Made by a program: the position numbers and the translations under genes. From contig NZ_CP104578.1 of the NCBI RefSeq assembly GCF_036826855.1, forward strand, positions 744,001 to 808,000: DNA of 64,000 bases, in the 5' to 3' direction. The notes under the pieces were generated by a model. That model was given only the letters and a program-made list of their open reading frames with translations. It did no database searches and was not told where the DNA came from. The DNA is from Streptomyces sp. SJL17-4. Its GTDB lineage: Bacteria; Actinomycetota; Actinomycetes; Streptomycetales; Streptomycetaceae. How positions within the stretch are numbered: position 1 is the first letter of the stretch; every line of letters starts with the position of its first letter. Below are positions 24,835 to 34,470 of the stretch, piece after piece.

Positions 24835-24975
24835 CCGACGTGCTCCAAGGGGTAGTCGCGTGCCAGGCGGCCCAGTCTGTCCCATCCGCAGATCAGCAGC
24901 TGCACGTCCCCCGTATCCAATTCGAGGATTCAGGCGGAGCCCACCGAACAACCCGGCCGATCCGCCCCTCGGCGC

Positions 24976-25809
24976 TCACGCACGGGATTCGTGGAGCACC
25001 GCGTGGAAGCGGCCCTTGTCTTCCCGCCCCACGGGGTCGATTCCCCGGTCGCGGAGGGTGTCGAGCGCGTACTGCCGCTCGCGGGCGTCCGTGAACATCC
25101 GCTGCGGCCAGGTCCGCGTGGGATCGCCGGCCGTGTGCAGTCCGTGAGCCGACAGGACCTCGGCGGTCGGCGCGTAGGAGACCGTCCGCAGGACGAAGGC
25201 GCTCACCCACAGCGGACGCCGCACACCGGTCAGGAGCGCGGTGAACGTCCGGTCGGTGACGTAGCTTCCGCCACCGCTGACGGTGATGAGACCTACCTGC
25301 TCCAGGGCCTGGTTCAGCTCCGGCCCCGGCTTCGAGTGTTCGAGGTCGTCGGTGAAGCCCGCGTCGAGAAGGCCCACCCGGTGCGCGTAGGCCACCGCGC
25401 GAGGCGCGACGTCCAGGCCGTACACGGGATAGGACTCGGGCCGGCGCCGCGCGGCGTAGAACTCGCGGTCCCAGGCGGCGAGCTCGTCCGTCGACATCGC
25501 CCGGGCCCGTTCGCCGGTGTATCGCGCGTAGAGCTCGGCCAGCGTCACGTCGTGGTTCAGCAGGGCCGCGTTGACGCCGTACGAGCAGCACACGTCCAGC
25601 ACCGCCGGCCTGCCGGCGCCGCCGTCCGCCAGTGCCTCGCGCTGGGCGGCCGTACGCCGGAACACGGCCTGGGCATGGTGCGGGATCTCGTACTCCAGCG
25701 GAGCCAGCCGGGTGAAGTACGCCCGGGGGTCGGCGCGGTCGTAGATATCGTCGAACCGTGTCTTGCCCACGGCTTCGGGGGCGTCATCCCGCGCTTCGGA
25801 CGTGGCCAT
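24976..25809 (-). CDS. Class I SAM-dependent methyltransferase
   Basis: This 277-residue protein has a Rossmann-fold SAM site: motif I is VLDVCCSYGVNAALL near residue 70. It starts RFDDIYDRADPRAYFTRLAPLEYEIPHHAQ, the N-terminus of a Streptomyces methyltransferase family without known substrate. The two adjacent Cys in motif I replace the usual acidic Gly-rich loop pattern (DxGxGxG), so SAM binding may be atypical. AAGGAGCG precedes the ATG. No biosynthetic partner genes are near. Confidence 0.8.
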   Translation of the reverse strand: MATSEARDDAPEAVGKTRFDDIYDRADPRAYFTRLAPLEYEIPHHAQAVFRRTAAQREALADGGAGRPAVLDVCCSYGVNAALLNHDVTLAELYARYTGERARAMSTDELAAWDREFYAARRRPESYPVYGLDVAPRAVAYAHRVGLLDAGFTDDLEHSKPGPELNQALEQVGLITVSGGGSYVTDRTFTALLTGVRRPLWVSAFVLRTVSYAPTAEVLSAHGLHTAGDPTRTWPQRMFTDARERQYALDTLRDRGIDPVGREDKGRFHAVLHESRA

Positions 25810-26002
25810 GAACGCTCCTTCTCTCGTCCGCGACCACCGTGCCGGCCGCGGACGGACTCGGCGTACTTCCTGAGATCATGGTGGGCGGACGCCCACGCCC
25901 CGTCCAGACCGCACCCGCCTGACCGGCCTCAGGGCTGCATCCCTTCCGCCCCGCCGCACTGCCGCCCTGCCTCCCTGACCAGGCCGGAAGCGCTCCCAGG
26001 GA

Positions 26003-26008
26003 TAAAAT
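26003..26008 (+). promoter_or_regulatory. -10 element TAAAAT just before the UvrA-like gene
   Basis: TAAAAT ends 6 bases before the ATG of the UvrA-like gene, in otherwise GC-rich DNA. A transcript from it would begin at or next to the ATG, so the mRNA would be leaderless, which is common in Streptomyces. No convincing -35 box is visible at the usual distance, and there is no Shine-Dalgarno sequence before the ATG. Confidence 0.45.
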
Positions 26009-26014
26009 CACGTT

Positions 26015-28376
26015 ATGCCCGAAAGCCACCATGATCCGTACGTCCGTGTCCGCGGCGCCCGAGAGCACAACCTCGCCGGAGTGGACGTCGACATCCCCCG
26101 CGACGCACTCGTCGTGTTCACCGGGGTCTCCGGGTCCGGAAAGTCGTCCCTGGCCTTCGGCACGATCTACGCGGAGGCCCAGCGGCGCTACTTCGAGTCG
26201 GTGGCGCCGTACGCGCGGCGGCTGATCCATCAGGTGGGAGCGCCCGCGGTCGGCGAGATCACCGGGCTCCCGCCGGCGGTCTCCCTGGAGCAGCGCCGGT
26301 CCTCTCCGAACGCCCGCTCCTCCGTCGGCACGGTCACCACCCTCTCCAACTCCCTCCGCATGCTGTTCTCCCGAGCCGGCCGCTACCCGGCGGGCGCCGA
26401 GCGGCTCGACTCCGACGCCTTCTCCCCCAACACGGCTGCGGGTGCCTGCCCTTCGTGCCACGGTCTCGGCCGGATCCACGACACGAGTGAGGAACTCCTC
26501 GTACCCGATCCGGACCTGTCGATCCGTCAGGGTGCCATCGCCGCCTGGCCGGGCGCCTGGCAGGGGAAGAACCTGCGGGACGTCCTCGACACGCTCGGGT
26601 ACGACGTCGACCGGCCGTGGCGGGAGCTCGACGCGAAGGACCGGGAGTGGATCCTCTTCACGGACGAACAGCCGGTCGTCACGGTCCATCCGGTACGGGA
26701 CGCCGATCGCATCCAACGCCCCTACCAGGGCACGTACATGAGCGCCCGGCGCTACGTCCTGCGGACCTTCTCCGACTCGAAGAGCCCGACGCTGCGGGCG
26801 AAGGCCGAGCGCTTCCTCAGCAGCGCACCCTGCCCGGTCTGCGGCGGCGGGCGGCTGCGACCGGAGTCGCTCGCGGTGACGTTCGCGGACCGGACCATCG
26901 CCGACCTCGCCTCGCTGCCCCTGACGGCCCTGGCAGAGCTCCTCTCCACCACGGCGGCGGAGGACGGGGAGACCGCGCGCGTCCTGACCGATGACCTCGT
27001 CGCCCGGATCGCGACCGTGACCGAACTCGGTCTCGGCTATCTCAGTCTGGACCGGGCCACCCCCACCCTCTCCAACGGCGAGCTCCAGCGGCTGCGGCTC
27101 GCCACCCAGCTGCGTTCGGGGCTCTTCGGCGTGGTGTACGTCCTGGACGAGCCCTCCGCCGGTCTGCACCCGGCCGACACGGAGTCCCTGCTCGTGGTGC
27201 TCGACCGGCTCAAGGGCGCCGGGAACTCCGTCTTCGTCGTCGAGCACCACCTCGACGTGATCCGGCACGCCGACTGGCTCGTGGACGTCGGCCCGCTCGC
27301 CGGGGTGCACGGGGGGGCGAGTCCTGCACAGCGGACCGCCGGGTGGACTCGCCGAAGTCGAGGCGTCCGCGACCCGCCGCTTCCTCTTCGACCGGGAGCC
27401 GGGGCCGGCGCGAGAGGTGCGCGCACCGGCCGGGTGGCTGCGGACGGGGCCGGTGACGCGGCACAATCTGCGGTCGGTCGACGCGGCCTTCCCGGTGGGA
27501 GTGCTCACGGCGGTCACCGGCGTGTCCGGCTCGGGGAAGTCGACGCTCGTCGGCGCGGTCACCGAGGAACTCTCCGGCGTGGGACGTCTGGTGACAGTGG
27601 ATCAGCGGCCCATCGGGCGTACCCCGCGCTCCAACCTGGCCACGTACACGGGCCTGTTCGACGTGGTGCGCAAGCTGTTCACGGAGACGGAGGAGGCACG
27701 GGCACGCGGCTACAAGGCGGGCCGTTTCTCCTTCAACGTGCCGGGAGGCCGGTGCGAGACCTGCCAGGGCGAGGGCTTCGTCTCCGTCGAGCTGCTCTTC
27801 CTGCCCAGTACGTACGCACCCTGCCCCGACTGCCACGGCGCCCGCTACAACCCCGAGACCCTCCAGGTGCGGCTGCGGGGCCTCACCATCGCCGAGGTCC
27901 TCGATCTCACCGTCGAGTCCGCCGCCGGGTTCTTCGACGACACGCCCGCCGCCGCGCGGAGCCTGCGCACCCTGCTCGACGTGGGCCTCGGCTATCTGCG
28001 GCTCGGACAGCCCGCGACGGAGCTGTCCGGGGGCGAGGCGCAGCGCATCAAGCTCGCGTCCGAGCTCCAGCGGCCGCACCGCTCCCCCACCCTCTACGTC
28101 CTGGACGAGCCGACGACGGGGCTGCACCCGGCCGACGTCGAGGTCCTGATGCGGCAGCTCCACGGCCTCGTGGACGCCGGCCACTCGGTGATCGTCGTCG
28201 AGCACGACATGGACGTCGTCGCCACCGCGGACTGGGTGGTCGATCTCGGGCCGGGCGGCGGCGACGAGGGCGGCCGGATCGTGGCCGCGGGGCCCCCGGA
28301 CCGGGTGGCGCGGGCGGCGGAGAGCCGCACCGCGCCGTATCTGCTCCGGGCCCTGGGGCCGGCCGGACGGAGCTGA
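26015..28376 (+). CDS. UvrA-like ABC ATPase (UvrA2/DrrC type), frame broken by an extra G
   Basis: The gene would encode about 786 residues of a short UvrA paralogue like those linked to drug resistance (DrrC type). Two ABC modules are visible: Walker [10 protein letters not shown] at residues 37-45 and GVSGSGKST in the second half, zinc-finger pairs CPSCHG, CPVCGG, CETCQG and CPDCHG, a degenerate first signature LSNGELQ and a canonical LSGGEAQ. The frame from 26015 continues to a G7 run at 27311-27317; after it, homology continues one base later (frame of 27318) to TGA at 28376. Removing one G restores a full protein. Either a sequencing error, a pseudogene or slippage-controlled expression is possible. 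No RBS; probably leaderless. Confidence 0.85.
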
Positions 28377-28380
28377 GGCC

Positions 28381-28470
28381 CGTCCGGCGGAGTCAGGCCA
28401 CCATGCCGAACGTCCGGCGGGGTCGGACGGTCCTGCCGAACCTCCGGCGGGGTCAGGCCGCCGTGTCGAA
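28381..28470. repeat. Three tandem 30-bp repeats at the melC2 3' end
   Basis: Units 28381-28410, 28411-28440 and 28441-28470 share a CGTCCGGCGGGGTCAGGCC core and end in GCCGAA or GTCGAA. The rightmost unit includes the last codons and stop of melC2; the two left units are non-coding copies between the convergent UvrA-like and melC2 genes. The array seems to come from duplication of the melC2 gene end. Confidence 0.9.
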
Positions 28471-29280
28471 CGTGTAGTGACGGGTGTGGTCGAGCATGTC
28501 CGCCGGGGTCACGTCGTTCCACGGGCGCATGGTGTCGCCGAGGTCGACGACGTTCGCGGTGCCCGCGGCCGGCAGGTAGGGCGACCGCGGGTGGCGTGCC
28601 TGCCAGTCGGCCCACAGCTTGTCGATGAAGGCGTGGTGCAGCCAGAACACGGGGTCGTTCGGGGAGACTCCGGTGCCCATCTGGCCGCCGACCCAGACAT
28701 GGACGCGGTTGTGGAGGTTCACACCGCGCCACCCTTCGAGATGGTTGCGGAAGCCGTCCGACGAGCTGTTCCACGGGGCCGTGTCGTAGGTCTCCATGGC
28801 GAGGACGGAGTCCACCTCGGCCCGGGTCGGGAGCTGACGGCCGCCCGCGCCGAGGTCGCGCCGCAGGTAGTCGCGGCCGTCGACGCGGACGTTGATCGTC
28901 CAGCGGCTGCCGCTGCGGGCGAACGGGCCGTCGAGCACCTGGCCGTCGCGGGCGCGCCCGGTGCCACCGAGGAAGTCGGGCGCCCACAGCGAGGAGCGGG
29001 AGGTGCGGTCGGCCGTCCAGTCCCAGTAGGGGAGGTTGACCGTCGGGTCGACGGATTGCAGCGCCTGTTCGAACTCTATGAGGAAGCGCCGGTGCCAGGG
29101 CAGGAACGACGGCGACCGGTGGCCGACGCGGTCGCCGTTGTCGGTGTCGCTCATGATGAAGGCGTTGTGCGTGGTGACGAAGGTGTCGTACCGCCCGGAG
29201 CGCTTGAGCTCCAGGAGGGCGGCGACGAAGCGCCGCTTCTCGTCGGCGGTGAGGGAGGCCTGGTTCTTGCGTACGGTCAT
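28453..29280 (-). CDS. melC2: Tyrosinase MelC2
   Basis: This 275-residue type-3 copper enzyme oxidises tyrosine to dopaquinone for melanin. CuA ligands are in THNAFI and HRSPSFLPWHRRFL (about residues 38-65), and CuB ligands in GVNLHNRVHVWVGG and FWLHHAFIDKLW (about 185-225). No signal peptide is present; it is exported with the MelC1 chaperone through the Tat route. AGGAGCGG precedes the ATG. It lies 23 bases downstream of melC1, the standard Streptomyces order. The length matches known MelC2 (about 273). Confidence 0.97.
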   Translation of the reverse strand: MTVRKNQASLTADEKRRFVAALLELKRSGRYDTFVTTHNAFIMSDTDNGDRVGHRSPSFLPWHRRFLIEFEQALQSVDPTVNLPYWDWTADRTSRSSLWAPDFLGGTGRARDGQVLDGPFARSGSRWTINVRVDGRDYLRRDLGAGGRQLPTRAEVDSVLAMETYDTAPWNSSSDGFRNHLEGWRGVNLHNRVHVWVGGQMGTGVSPNDPVFWLHHAFIDKLWADWQARHPRSPYLPAAGTANVVDLGDTMRPWNDVTPADMLDHTRHYTFDTAA

Positions 29281-29303
29281 GGCGGGTGCCGCTCCTGGAT
29301 CGA

Positions 29304-29696
29304 TCAGCCGAGGGTGAGGGGTACGAGCGGGGCGCCCTGGAGTTCGCGGACGGCCGCGCGGGCCAGCGACTTGGGCGTGGCGACGGGCTCGTAGTGGTTG
29401 ATCACACTGATCCAGGTACCGTCGGCGTTCTGCATGACGTGCAGTTCCTCGCCGTCGATCGTCACGGAGTAGCCGCCTCCGTGATGTCCCCCGTGGTGAC
29501 CTCCGCCGTGCGCGGGCCCGCCCTTGATGCGACGGCCCTGGTAGACCTCGTCGAAGGAGGCCGGCGCCGGTCCGGCCGCGGGAGCGGCGGCTCGGGGAGC
29601 GTCGGCGACGGCGGAGCCGGCCAGGGCGAGGCCCGCGGCGGCCCCTGCGGCCCCGGCCGCGACGCCGAGAACCCGGCGGCGGGTGATGCTGGACAT
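29304..29696 (-). CDS. melC1: Tyrosinase cofactor MelC1 (copper chaperone, Tat-exported)
   Basis: This 130-residue protein is the helper that loads copper into MelC2 and carries it out of the cell. The N-terminus [21 protein letters not shown] is a twin-arginine signal. The mature part has a His-rich [12 protein letters not shown] stretch (residues 64-75), likely copper-binding, and the family segment [20 protein letters not shown]. It precedes melC2 in one operon. A TTTGGGGGTTTC stretch before ATG is the probable ribosome site. Confidence 0.96.
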   Translation of the reverse strand: MSSITRRRVLGVAAGAAGAAAGLALAGSAVADAPRAAAPAAGPAPASFDEVYQGRRIKGGPAHGGGHHGGHHGGGYSVTIDGEELHVMQNADGTWISVINHYEPVATPKSLARAAVRELQGAPLVPLTLG

Positions 29697-29988
29697 GAAA
29701 CCCCCAAATGGTCTGTACGACCGGGGGGTTGGTCATATGCCCCCGGCAGTCCTCATGAGTACCCGGGGGTGAGGCCAGGGCGGAAATCGCCGGAAGCCGG
29801 TTGGCTGCGAAGTGGACAACTTGCCATGAAATGTACAGAGTTGAACGGAGTTGATCTTGCTGTCCGCGTGGTCGACAGCACCCCGAATCGAAGATCTTAC
29901 GGAGAAAGTGATCGTTTTGTGAACGATCTTTCGATACGGGGTGCGTCGTGTGGCGGGGCCCACGCCCTCAGGCTGTCCTGATCCGGCC

Positions 29989-30738
29989 TCAGCCGCGGGC
30001 CGTCTTCCGCTGCGCCCGCAACCACTCCCGGTTCATCGCCGCGATCGACGGCAGCGGGATCCCCTTCGGGCAGGCCGTCGCGCATTCGCCCGTCAGGGTG
30101 CAGCCGCCGAAGCCCTCCGCGTCCATCTGGGCCACCATGTCGAGGACCCGGGTCTCGCGTTCCGGGGAGCCCTGGGGCAGCACGTTCAGGTGGTTGACCT
30201 TGGCGGAGGTGAAGAGCATCGCCGAGCCGTTGGGGCAGGCCGCCACGCAGGCCCCGCAGCCGATGCACTCGGCGTGCTCGAAGGCGGAGTCCGCGTCCGC
30301 CTTGGGGACGGGGGTCGCGTGGGCCTCGGGGGCCGAGCCGGTGGGGGCGGAGATGTAGCCGCCGGCCTGGATGACGCGGTCGAAGGCGGAGCGGTCGACG
30401 ACCAGGTCCTTGACGACGGGGAACGCGGAGGCCCGCCAGGGCTCGACGTCGATCGTGTCGCCGTCGTGGAACGACCGCATGTGGAGCTGGCAGGTCGTGG
30501 TCCGCTCCGGCCCGTGCGCGTCGCCGTTGATGACGAGGCTGCACGCGCCGCAGATCCCCTCGCGGCAGTCGTGGTCGAAGGCCACGGGGTCCTCGCCGCG
30601 CAGGATGAGGTCCTCGTTGAGGGTGTCGAGCATCTCCAGGAACGACATGTCGGCGGAGATTCCGTCCACGTCGTAGGTGGACATCGCGCCGGGGGTGTCG
30701 GCGTTCCGCTGGCGCCAGACGCGCAGGGTGAGCCTCAT
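29989..30738 (-). CDS. sdhB: Succinate dehydrogenase/fumarate reductase iron-sulfur subunit
   Basis: This 249-residue subunit transfers electrons from SdhA to the membrane subunit. The [2Fe-2S] ligands are in [15 protein letters not shown] (near residue 65) with a later Cys in TTTCQLH; the C-terminal clusters are bound by [16 protein letters not shown] and [13 protein letters not shown]. The ATG overlaps the sdhA stop (ATGA). The gene is last in sdhCAB. This is the single-cytochrome-b type complex of actinobacteria, separate from the usual four-subunit sdhCDAB found elsewhere in Streptomyces. Confidence 0.96.
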   Translation of the reverse strand: MRLTLRVWRQRNADTPGAMSTYDVDGISADMSFLEMLDTLNEDLILRGEDPVAFDHDCREGICGACSLVINGDAHGPERTTTCQLHMRSFHDGDTIDVEPWRASAFPVVKDLVVDRSAFDRVIQAGGYISAPTGSAPEAHATPVPKADADSAFEHAECIGCGACVAACPNGSAMLFTSAKVNHLNVLPQGSPERETRVLDMVAQMDAEGFGGCTLTGECATACPKGIPLPSIAAMNREWLRAQRKTARG

Positions 30739-32681
30739 GCGTAGCTCCGCTGGGTGGGATGGACGTACTCGAAGGTGAGGTCCTCCTTGTGGAGGACGGG
30801 GGCCGTGCCGGTGCCGCCGAACTCCCAGGCCGCCGCGTACGCGAACTCCTCGTCGCGACGGGCGGCTTCGCCGTCGGGCGTCTGGGACTCCTCGCGGAAG
30901 TGGCCGCCGCAGGACTCGGCGCGGTGGAGCGCGTCGAGGCACATGAGCTCGGCGAGTTCCAGGTAGTCGACGATGCGGTTGGCCTTCTCGAGCGACTGGT
31001 TGAACTCCTGGCCCGTCCCGGGGACCTTGATCCGGCTCCAGAACTCCTCGCGGATCTCCGGGATCCGGGCGAGGGCGGTGCGCAGTCCGGCCTCCGTGCG
31101 GGCCATCCCGCAGTACTCCCACATGAGTTCGCCGAGTTCGCGGTGGAAGGAGTCGGGGGTGCGGTCGCCGTCGACGGCGAGGAGGAGGTTCAGCCGGTCC
31201 TCCGTCTCGGCGAGCACCTCCTTCACGGCCGGGTGGTCGTCGGTGAGGGGCTCCGTGTGGGGGTGCCGGGCGAGGTAGTCGTTGATGGTCGCCGGGAGGA
31301 CGAAGTAGCCGTCGGCGAGGCCCTGCATGAGGGCGGAGGCGCCGAGCCGGTTGGCCCCGTGGTCGGAGAAGTTGGCCTCGCCGATGGCGAAGAGCCCGGG
31401 GACGGTGGTCTGGAGGTCGTAGTCGACCCAGAGTCCGCCCATCGTGTAGTGGACGGCGGGGTAGATCCGCATGGGGACCTCGTACGGGTTCTGCGCGGTG
31501 ATCCGCGCGTACATGTCGAAGAGGTTGCCGTACTTCTCCTCGACGGCGGCCCGGCCCATACGGCGGATCGCGTCGGCGAAGTCGAGGTAGACGCCCTGCC
31601 CGCCGGGGCCGACGCCGCGGCCCTCGTCGCAGACGTTCTTCGCGGCCCGGGAGGCGATGTCGCGGGGGACGAGGTTGCCGAAGGAGGGGTAGATCCGCTC
31701 CAGGTAGTAGTCGCGCTCGTCCTCGGGGATGTCGACGGCCGGCCGGGTGTCCCCCTTGGCCTTCGGGACCCAGATGCGGCCGTCGTTGCGCAGCGACTCG
31801 CTCATCAGCGTCAGCTTCGACTGGTGGTCGCCGGTGCGCGGGATGCAGGTGGGGTGGATCTGGGTGAAGCAGGGGTTGGCGAAGTACGCGCCGCGCCGGT
31901 GGGCCCGCCAGACGGCGGTGGCGTTGGAGTTCATGGCGTTCGTCGACAGGTAGAAGACATTGCCGTAGCCGCCGCTGGCGAGGACCACCGCGTCCGCGTA
32001 GTGGGTGGAGATCTCACCGGTGATCAGGTCGCGGGCGACGATGCCGCGGGCCCGCCCGTCGACGACGACCAGGTCGAGCATCTCCGTACGGGCGTGCATC
32101 TCGACGTTTCCGGCGGCGATCTGCCGGGACAGGGCCTGGTAGGCGCCGAGGAGGAGCTGCTGGCCGGTCTGGCCGCGCGCGTAGAAGGTGCGGGAGACCT
32201 GGACGCCGCCGAAGGAGCGGGTGTCGAGGAGTCCGCCGTACTCGCGGGCGAAGGGGACGCCCTGGGCGACGCACTGGTCGATGATCTCGACGGAGATCTG
32301 GGCCAGGCGGTGGACGTTGGACTCGCGCGCCCTGAAGTCGCCGCCCTTGACGGTGTCGTAGAAGAGACGGTGGATGGAGTCGCCGTCGTTGCGGTAGTTC
32401 TTGGCGGCGTTGATGCCGCCCTGGGCGGCGATGGAGTGGGCGCGGCGCGGGGAGTCCTGGAAGCAGAACTGGACGACGTGGTAGCCCTGTTCGGCGAGGG
32501 TGGCACCGGCCGAGCCACCGGCCAGGCCGGTGCCGACGACGATGACGCGATGCTTGCGGCGGTTGGCCGGGTTGACCAGCTTGGCCTGGAAGCGGCGGGT
32601 GTCCCAGCGTTCGGCGACGGGGCCGGTGGGGGCCTTGTCGTCGGCGACCGGTTCCCCGGTCGTGAAGTCGAGGAAGCTCAT
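30735..32681 (-). CDS. sdhA: Succinate dehydrogenase/fumarate reductase flavoprotein subunit
   Basis: This 648-residue flavoprotein oxidises succinate (or reduces fumarate). It has the FAD-binding [20 protein letters not shown] near residue 50, the covalent-flavin region [15 protein letters not shown], the substrate site [10 protein letters not shown] and the FAD loop [14 protein letters not shown]. Its start is 1 base after the sdhC stop and its stop overlaps sdhB. The length matches the family. It works on the cytosolic face of the membrane. Confidence 0.96.
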   Translation of the reverse strand: MSFLDFTTGEPVADDKAPTGPVAERWDTRRFQAKLVNPANRRKHRVIVVGTGLAGGSAGATLAEQGYHVVQFCFQDSPRRAHSIAAQGGINAAKNYRNDGDSIHRLFYDTVKGGDFRARESNVHRLAQISVEIIDQCVAQGVPFAREYGGLLDTRSFGGVQVSRTFYARGQTGQQLLLGAYQALSRQIAAGNVEMHARTEMLDLVVVDGRARGIVARDLITGEISTHYADAVVLASGGYGNVFYLSTNAMNSNATAVWRAHRRGAYFANPCFTQIHPTCIPRTGDHQSKLTLMSESLRNDGRIWVPKAKGDTRPAVDIPEDERDYYLERIYPSFGNLVPRDIASRAAKNVCDEGRGVGPGGQGVYLDFADAIRRMGRAAVEEKYGNLFDMYARITAQNPYEVPMRIYPAVHYTMGGLWVDYDLQTTVPGLFAIGEANFSDHGANRLGASALMQGLADGYFVLPATINDYLARHPHTEPLTDDHPAVKEVLAETEDRLNLLLAVDGDRTPDSFHRELGELMWEYCGMARTEAGLRTALARIPEIREEFWSRIKVPGTGQEFNQSLEKANRIVDYLELAELMCLDALHRAESCGGHFREESQTPDGEAARRDEEFAYAAAWEFGGTGTAPVLHKEDLTFEYVHPTQRSYA

Positions 32682-32682
32682 G

Positions 32683-33414
32683 TCAGCTCACCACTCCGGT
32701 CATGACGGCGACGGGGACGGAGATGAAGCCCGCGGTCAGGACGAGCGCGAGGGTGTCGGCGAGGCGTCGCAGGAGGCGCTCGCGGCGGGCGCTGCCGACG
32801 CCGAGGGTCTGGGCGGCGCTCCAGAAGCCGTGCCGGACGTGAAGGCCGACGGCGAGCATGGCGACGATGTAGATGACGTTGCCGTACCAGGTGGAGAAGG
32901 TGTCGACGACGTTCTGGTAGGGCTTGCCCTCCTCGAAGCCGCCGGGGTGGACGGTGCCTGTGGTCAGGTCGAGGACGTGCCAGACGATGAAGAGGGCGAG
33001 GATGATCCCGCCCCAGCGCATGGTGCGGGTGGCGTACGAGGAGCGCTTGCGGCGGTGGACGTACGCGGTGGGGCGGGCCCTCACGTCACGGCGGCTGAGC
33101 TGGTACGCGGAGACGGCGTGGGCCACGACGGCGGCGAGGAGCACGATCCGGACGAGCCAGAGGGCCCACTCGTGGTGCAGGACGGGGGCGCCCATGACCC
33201 GCAGCCAGTGGCCGTAGGCGTTGAACTCCTCGGGGCCGAAGAAGACCTTCAGATTGCCGGCGACATGGGCGACGAGATAGCCGAGCATGAGCAGCCCGCT
33301 GACTGCCATGACCGTCTTCTTGCCGAGGGTCGAGGACAGGAATCCGCGTGACGGTGTGGGGGACGGCGGGCGGCCCGTCGTCCGGTCCCTCGTGGGTGCC
33401 AGAGCCATGCTCAT
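32683..33414 (-). CDS. sdhC: Succinate dehydrogenase cytochrome b subunit
   Basis: This 243-residue protein has five predicted membrane helices and is the single-polypeptide cytochrome b type (TIGR02046-like). Likely heme ligands are His in [23 protein letters not shown] and FIVWHVLDL. The segment [24 protein letters not shown] is the conserved N-terminus. ATG at 33414 or 33408 is possible; no strong ribosome site decides. It is the first gene of sdhCAB and is divergent from a LysR gene, with a palindrome between them. Confidence 0.93.
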   Translation of the reverse strand: MSMALAPTRDRTTGRPPSPTPSRGFLSSTLGKKTVMAVSGLLMLGYLVAHVAGNLKVFFGPEEFNAYGHWLRVMGAPVLHHEWALWLVRIVLLAAVVAHAVSAYQLSRRDVRARPTAYVHRRKRSSYATRTMRWGGIILALFIVWHVLDLTTGTVHPGGFEEGKPYQNVVDTFSTWYGNVIYIVAMLAVGLHVRHGFWSAAQTLGVGSARRERLLRRLADTLALVLTAGFISVPVAVMTGVVS

Positions 33415-33467
33415 GACGCTAGGGCCGAAGGGCCCGAGAGGTCCAAGACATGGTCCGGCTGATCTCG

Positions 33468-33482
33468 ATAGGCCTTCCCTAT
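33468..33482. promoter_or_regulatory. LysR-type T-N11-A palindrome between sdhC and lysR genes
   Basis: ATAGG-N5-CCTAT forms the typical interrupted LysR half-sites in the 90-bp gap between divergent sdhC and the LysR gene, 22 bases before the LysR start. It is the probable recognition site through which the regulator controls itself and sdhCAB. The inference rests on position and motif shape. Confidence 0.6.
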
Positions 33483-33504
33483 GAATGTCGCCTAGGGTGG
33501 GTCC

Positions 33505-34419
33505 ATGCAGTTCCAGCAGCTCCTCTACTTCGTCGCCGTGGCCGAGACCCGTCACTTCACCCGGGCCGCCGAGCGTGTCCATGTCTCGCAGCCCTCGCTC
33601 TCCCAGCAGATCAAGGCCCTGGAACAGGAGTTGGGCGCCGAGCTGTTCAGCCGCGCCCGGGGGAACATCACGCTCACCGACGCGGGCGAGGCCCTGCTGC
33701 CGCTCGCGCGCCGGATCCTCGCCGACACGGAGACGGCCCGGATCGAGGTGCAGGAGCTGGCCCAGCTCAAGCGGGGCCGGGTGCGGCTCGGCGCGACCCC
33801 GAGCCTGTGCACGGGCCTGCTCCCGGACGTGCTGCGCGCCTTCCACGACCTGCACCCGGGGATCGAGCTCCTCATCGAGGAGGGCGGCTCGCACGATCTC
33901 GTACGGGAGCTGGCCCGCGGGGCCCTCGACCTGGCGCTGGTCGTGCTGCCGCTGCCGAGCCCGTCACCGGCCCTGACGACGGTGGAGCTGCTCCGGGAGG
34001 ACCTGGTGGTCGTCTCCTCGGCTTCGGCTCAGGCGCCGCGGCGCCCGGTGCGGATCACCGACCTGCGGGACCAGCCGCTCGTGATGTTCCGGCACGGCTA
34101 CGACCTGCGGGAACTGACCGTGGCGGCCTGCCGGGCGGAGGGCTTCGAGCCCACCTTCACCGTGGAGGGCGGCGAGCTGGACGCGGTCCTCGGTTTCGTA
34201 CGGGCCGGGCTCGGGCTCGCGGTCGTCCCCGCGATGGTGGCGTCGCGGGCGGGCCGGGACCTGCGCGTCACCGCCCTCGCCCGGCCGGGGCTGCGCCGGA
34301 CGATCGCGCTGGCCCACCGGAGCGACGTGGCACCGCCGAGGGCGGCGCGGGAGCTCCAGCGGATGCTGCTCGCCTCCCGCCGGGGCGGGCCCGACCGGGC
34401 CGCGGCCGCCCCGGCCTGA
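33505..34419 (+). CDS. LysR-family transcriptional regulator
   Basis: This 304-residue LysR regulator has the winged helix-turn-helix at residues 1-60 (QQLLYFVAVAETRHFTRAAERVHVSQPSLSQQIKALE) and an effector domain from about residue 90. It is divergent from sdhCAB and probably regulates it. The dinucleotide spacing and palindrome upstream suit autoregulation. The effector is unknown; dicarboxylates or redox signals are reasonable guesses only. Confidence 0.93.
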   Translation: MQFQQLLYFVAVAETRHFTRAAERVHVSQPSLSQQIKALEQELGAELFSRARGNITLTDAGEALLPLARRILADTETARIEVQELAQLKRGRVRLGATPSLCTGLLPDVLRAFHDLHPGIELLIEEGGSHDLVRELARGALDLALVVLPLPSPSPALTTVELLREDLVVVSSASAQAPRRPVRITDLRDQPLVMFRHGYDLRELTVAACRAEGFEPTFTVEGGELDAVLGFVRAGLGLAVVPAMVASRAGRDLRVTALARPGLRRTIALAHRSDVAPPRAARELQRMLLASRRGGPDRAAAAPA

Positions 34420-34470
34420 GGCGACGAAATCCGCGTGCGGCGGGCGCACGGCGGCTGCGAGCATGCCCGT

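Noticed and set aside
28381..28470. Possible CRISPR repeats
   Set aside because: Units are contiguous without spacers, diverged, and tied to the melC2 gene end; no cas genes are present.
28453..29696. Secondary-metabolite gene cluster around the tyrosinase genes
   Set aside because: melC1-melC2 is the standard two-gene melanin operon; no other biosynthetic genes are adjacent.
30759..32705. 648-codon open frame antisense to sdhA
   Set aside because: It mirrors sdhA exactly on the other strand, an effect of high GC at codon position 3, and has Gly/Val/Asp-rich sequence without domains.
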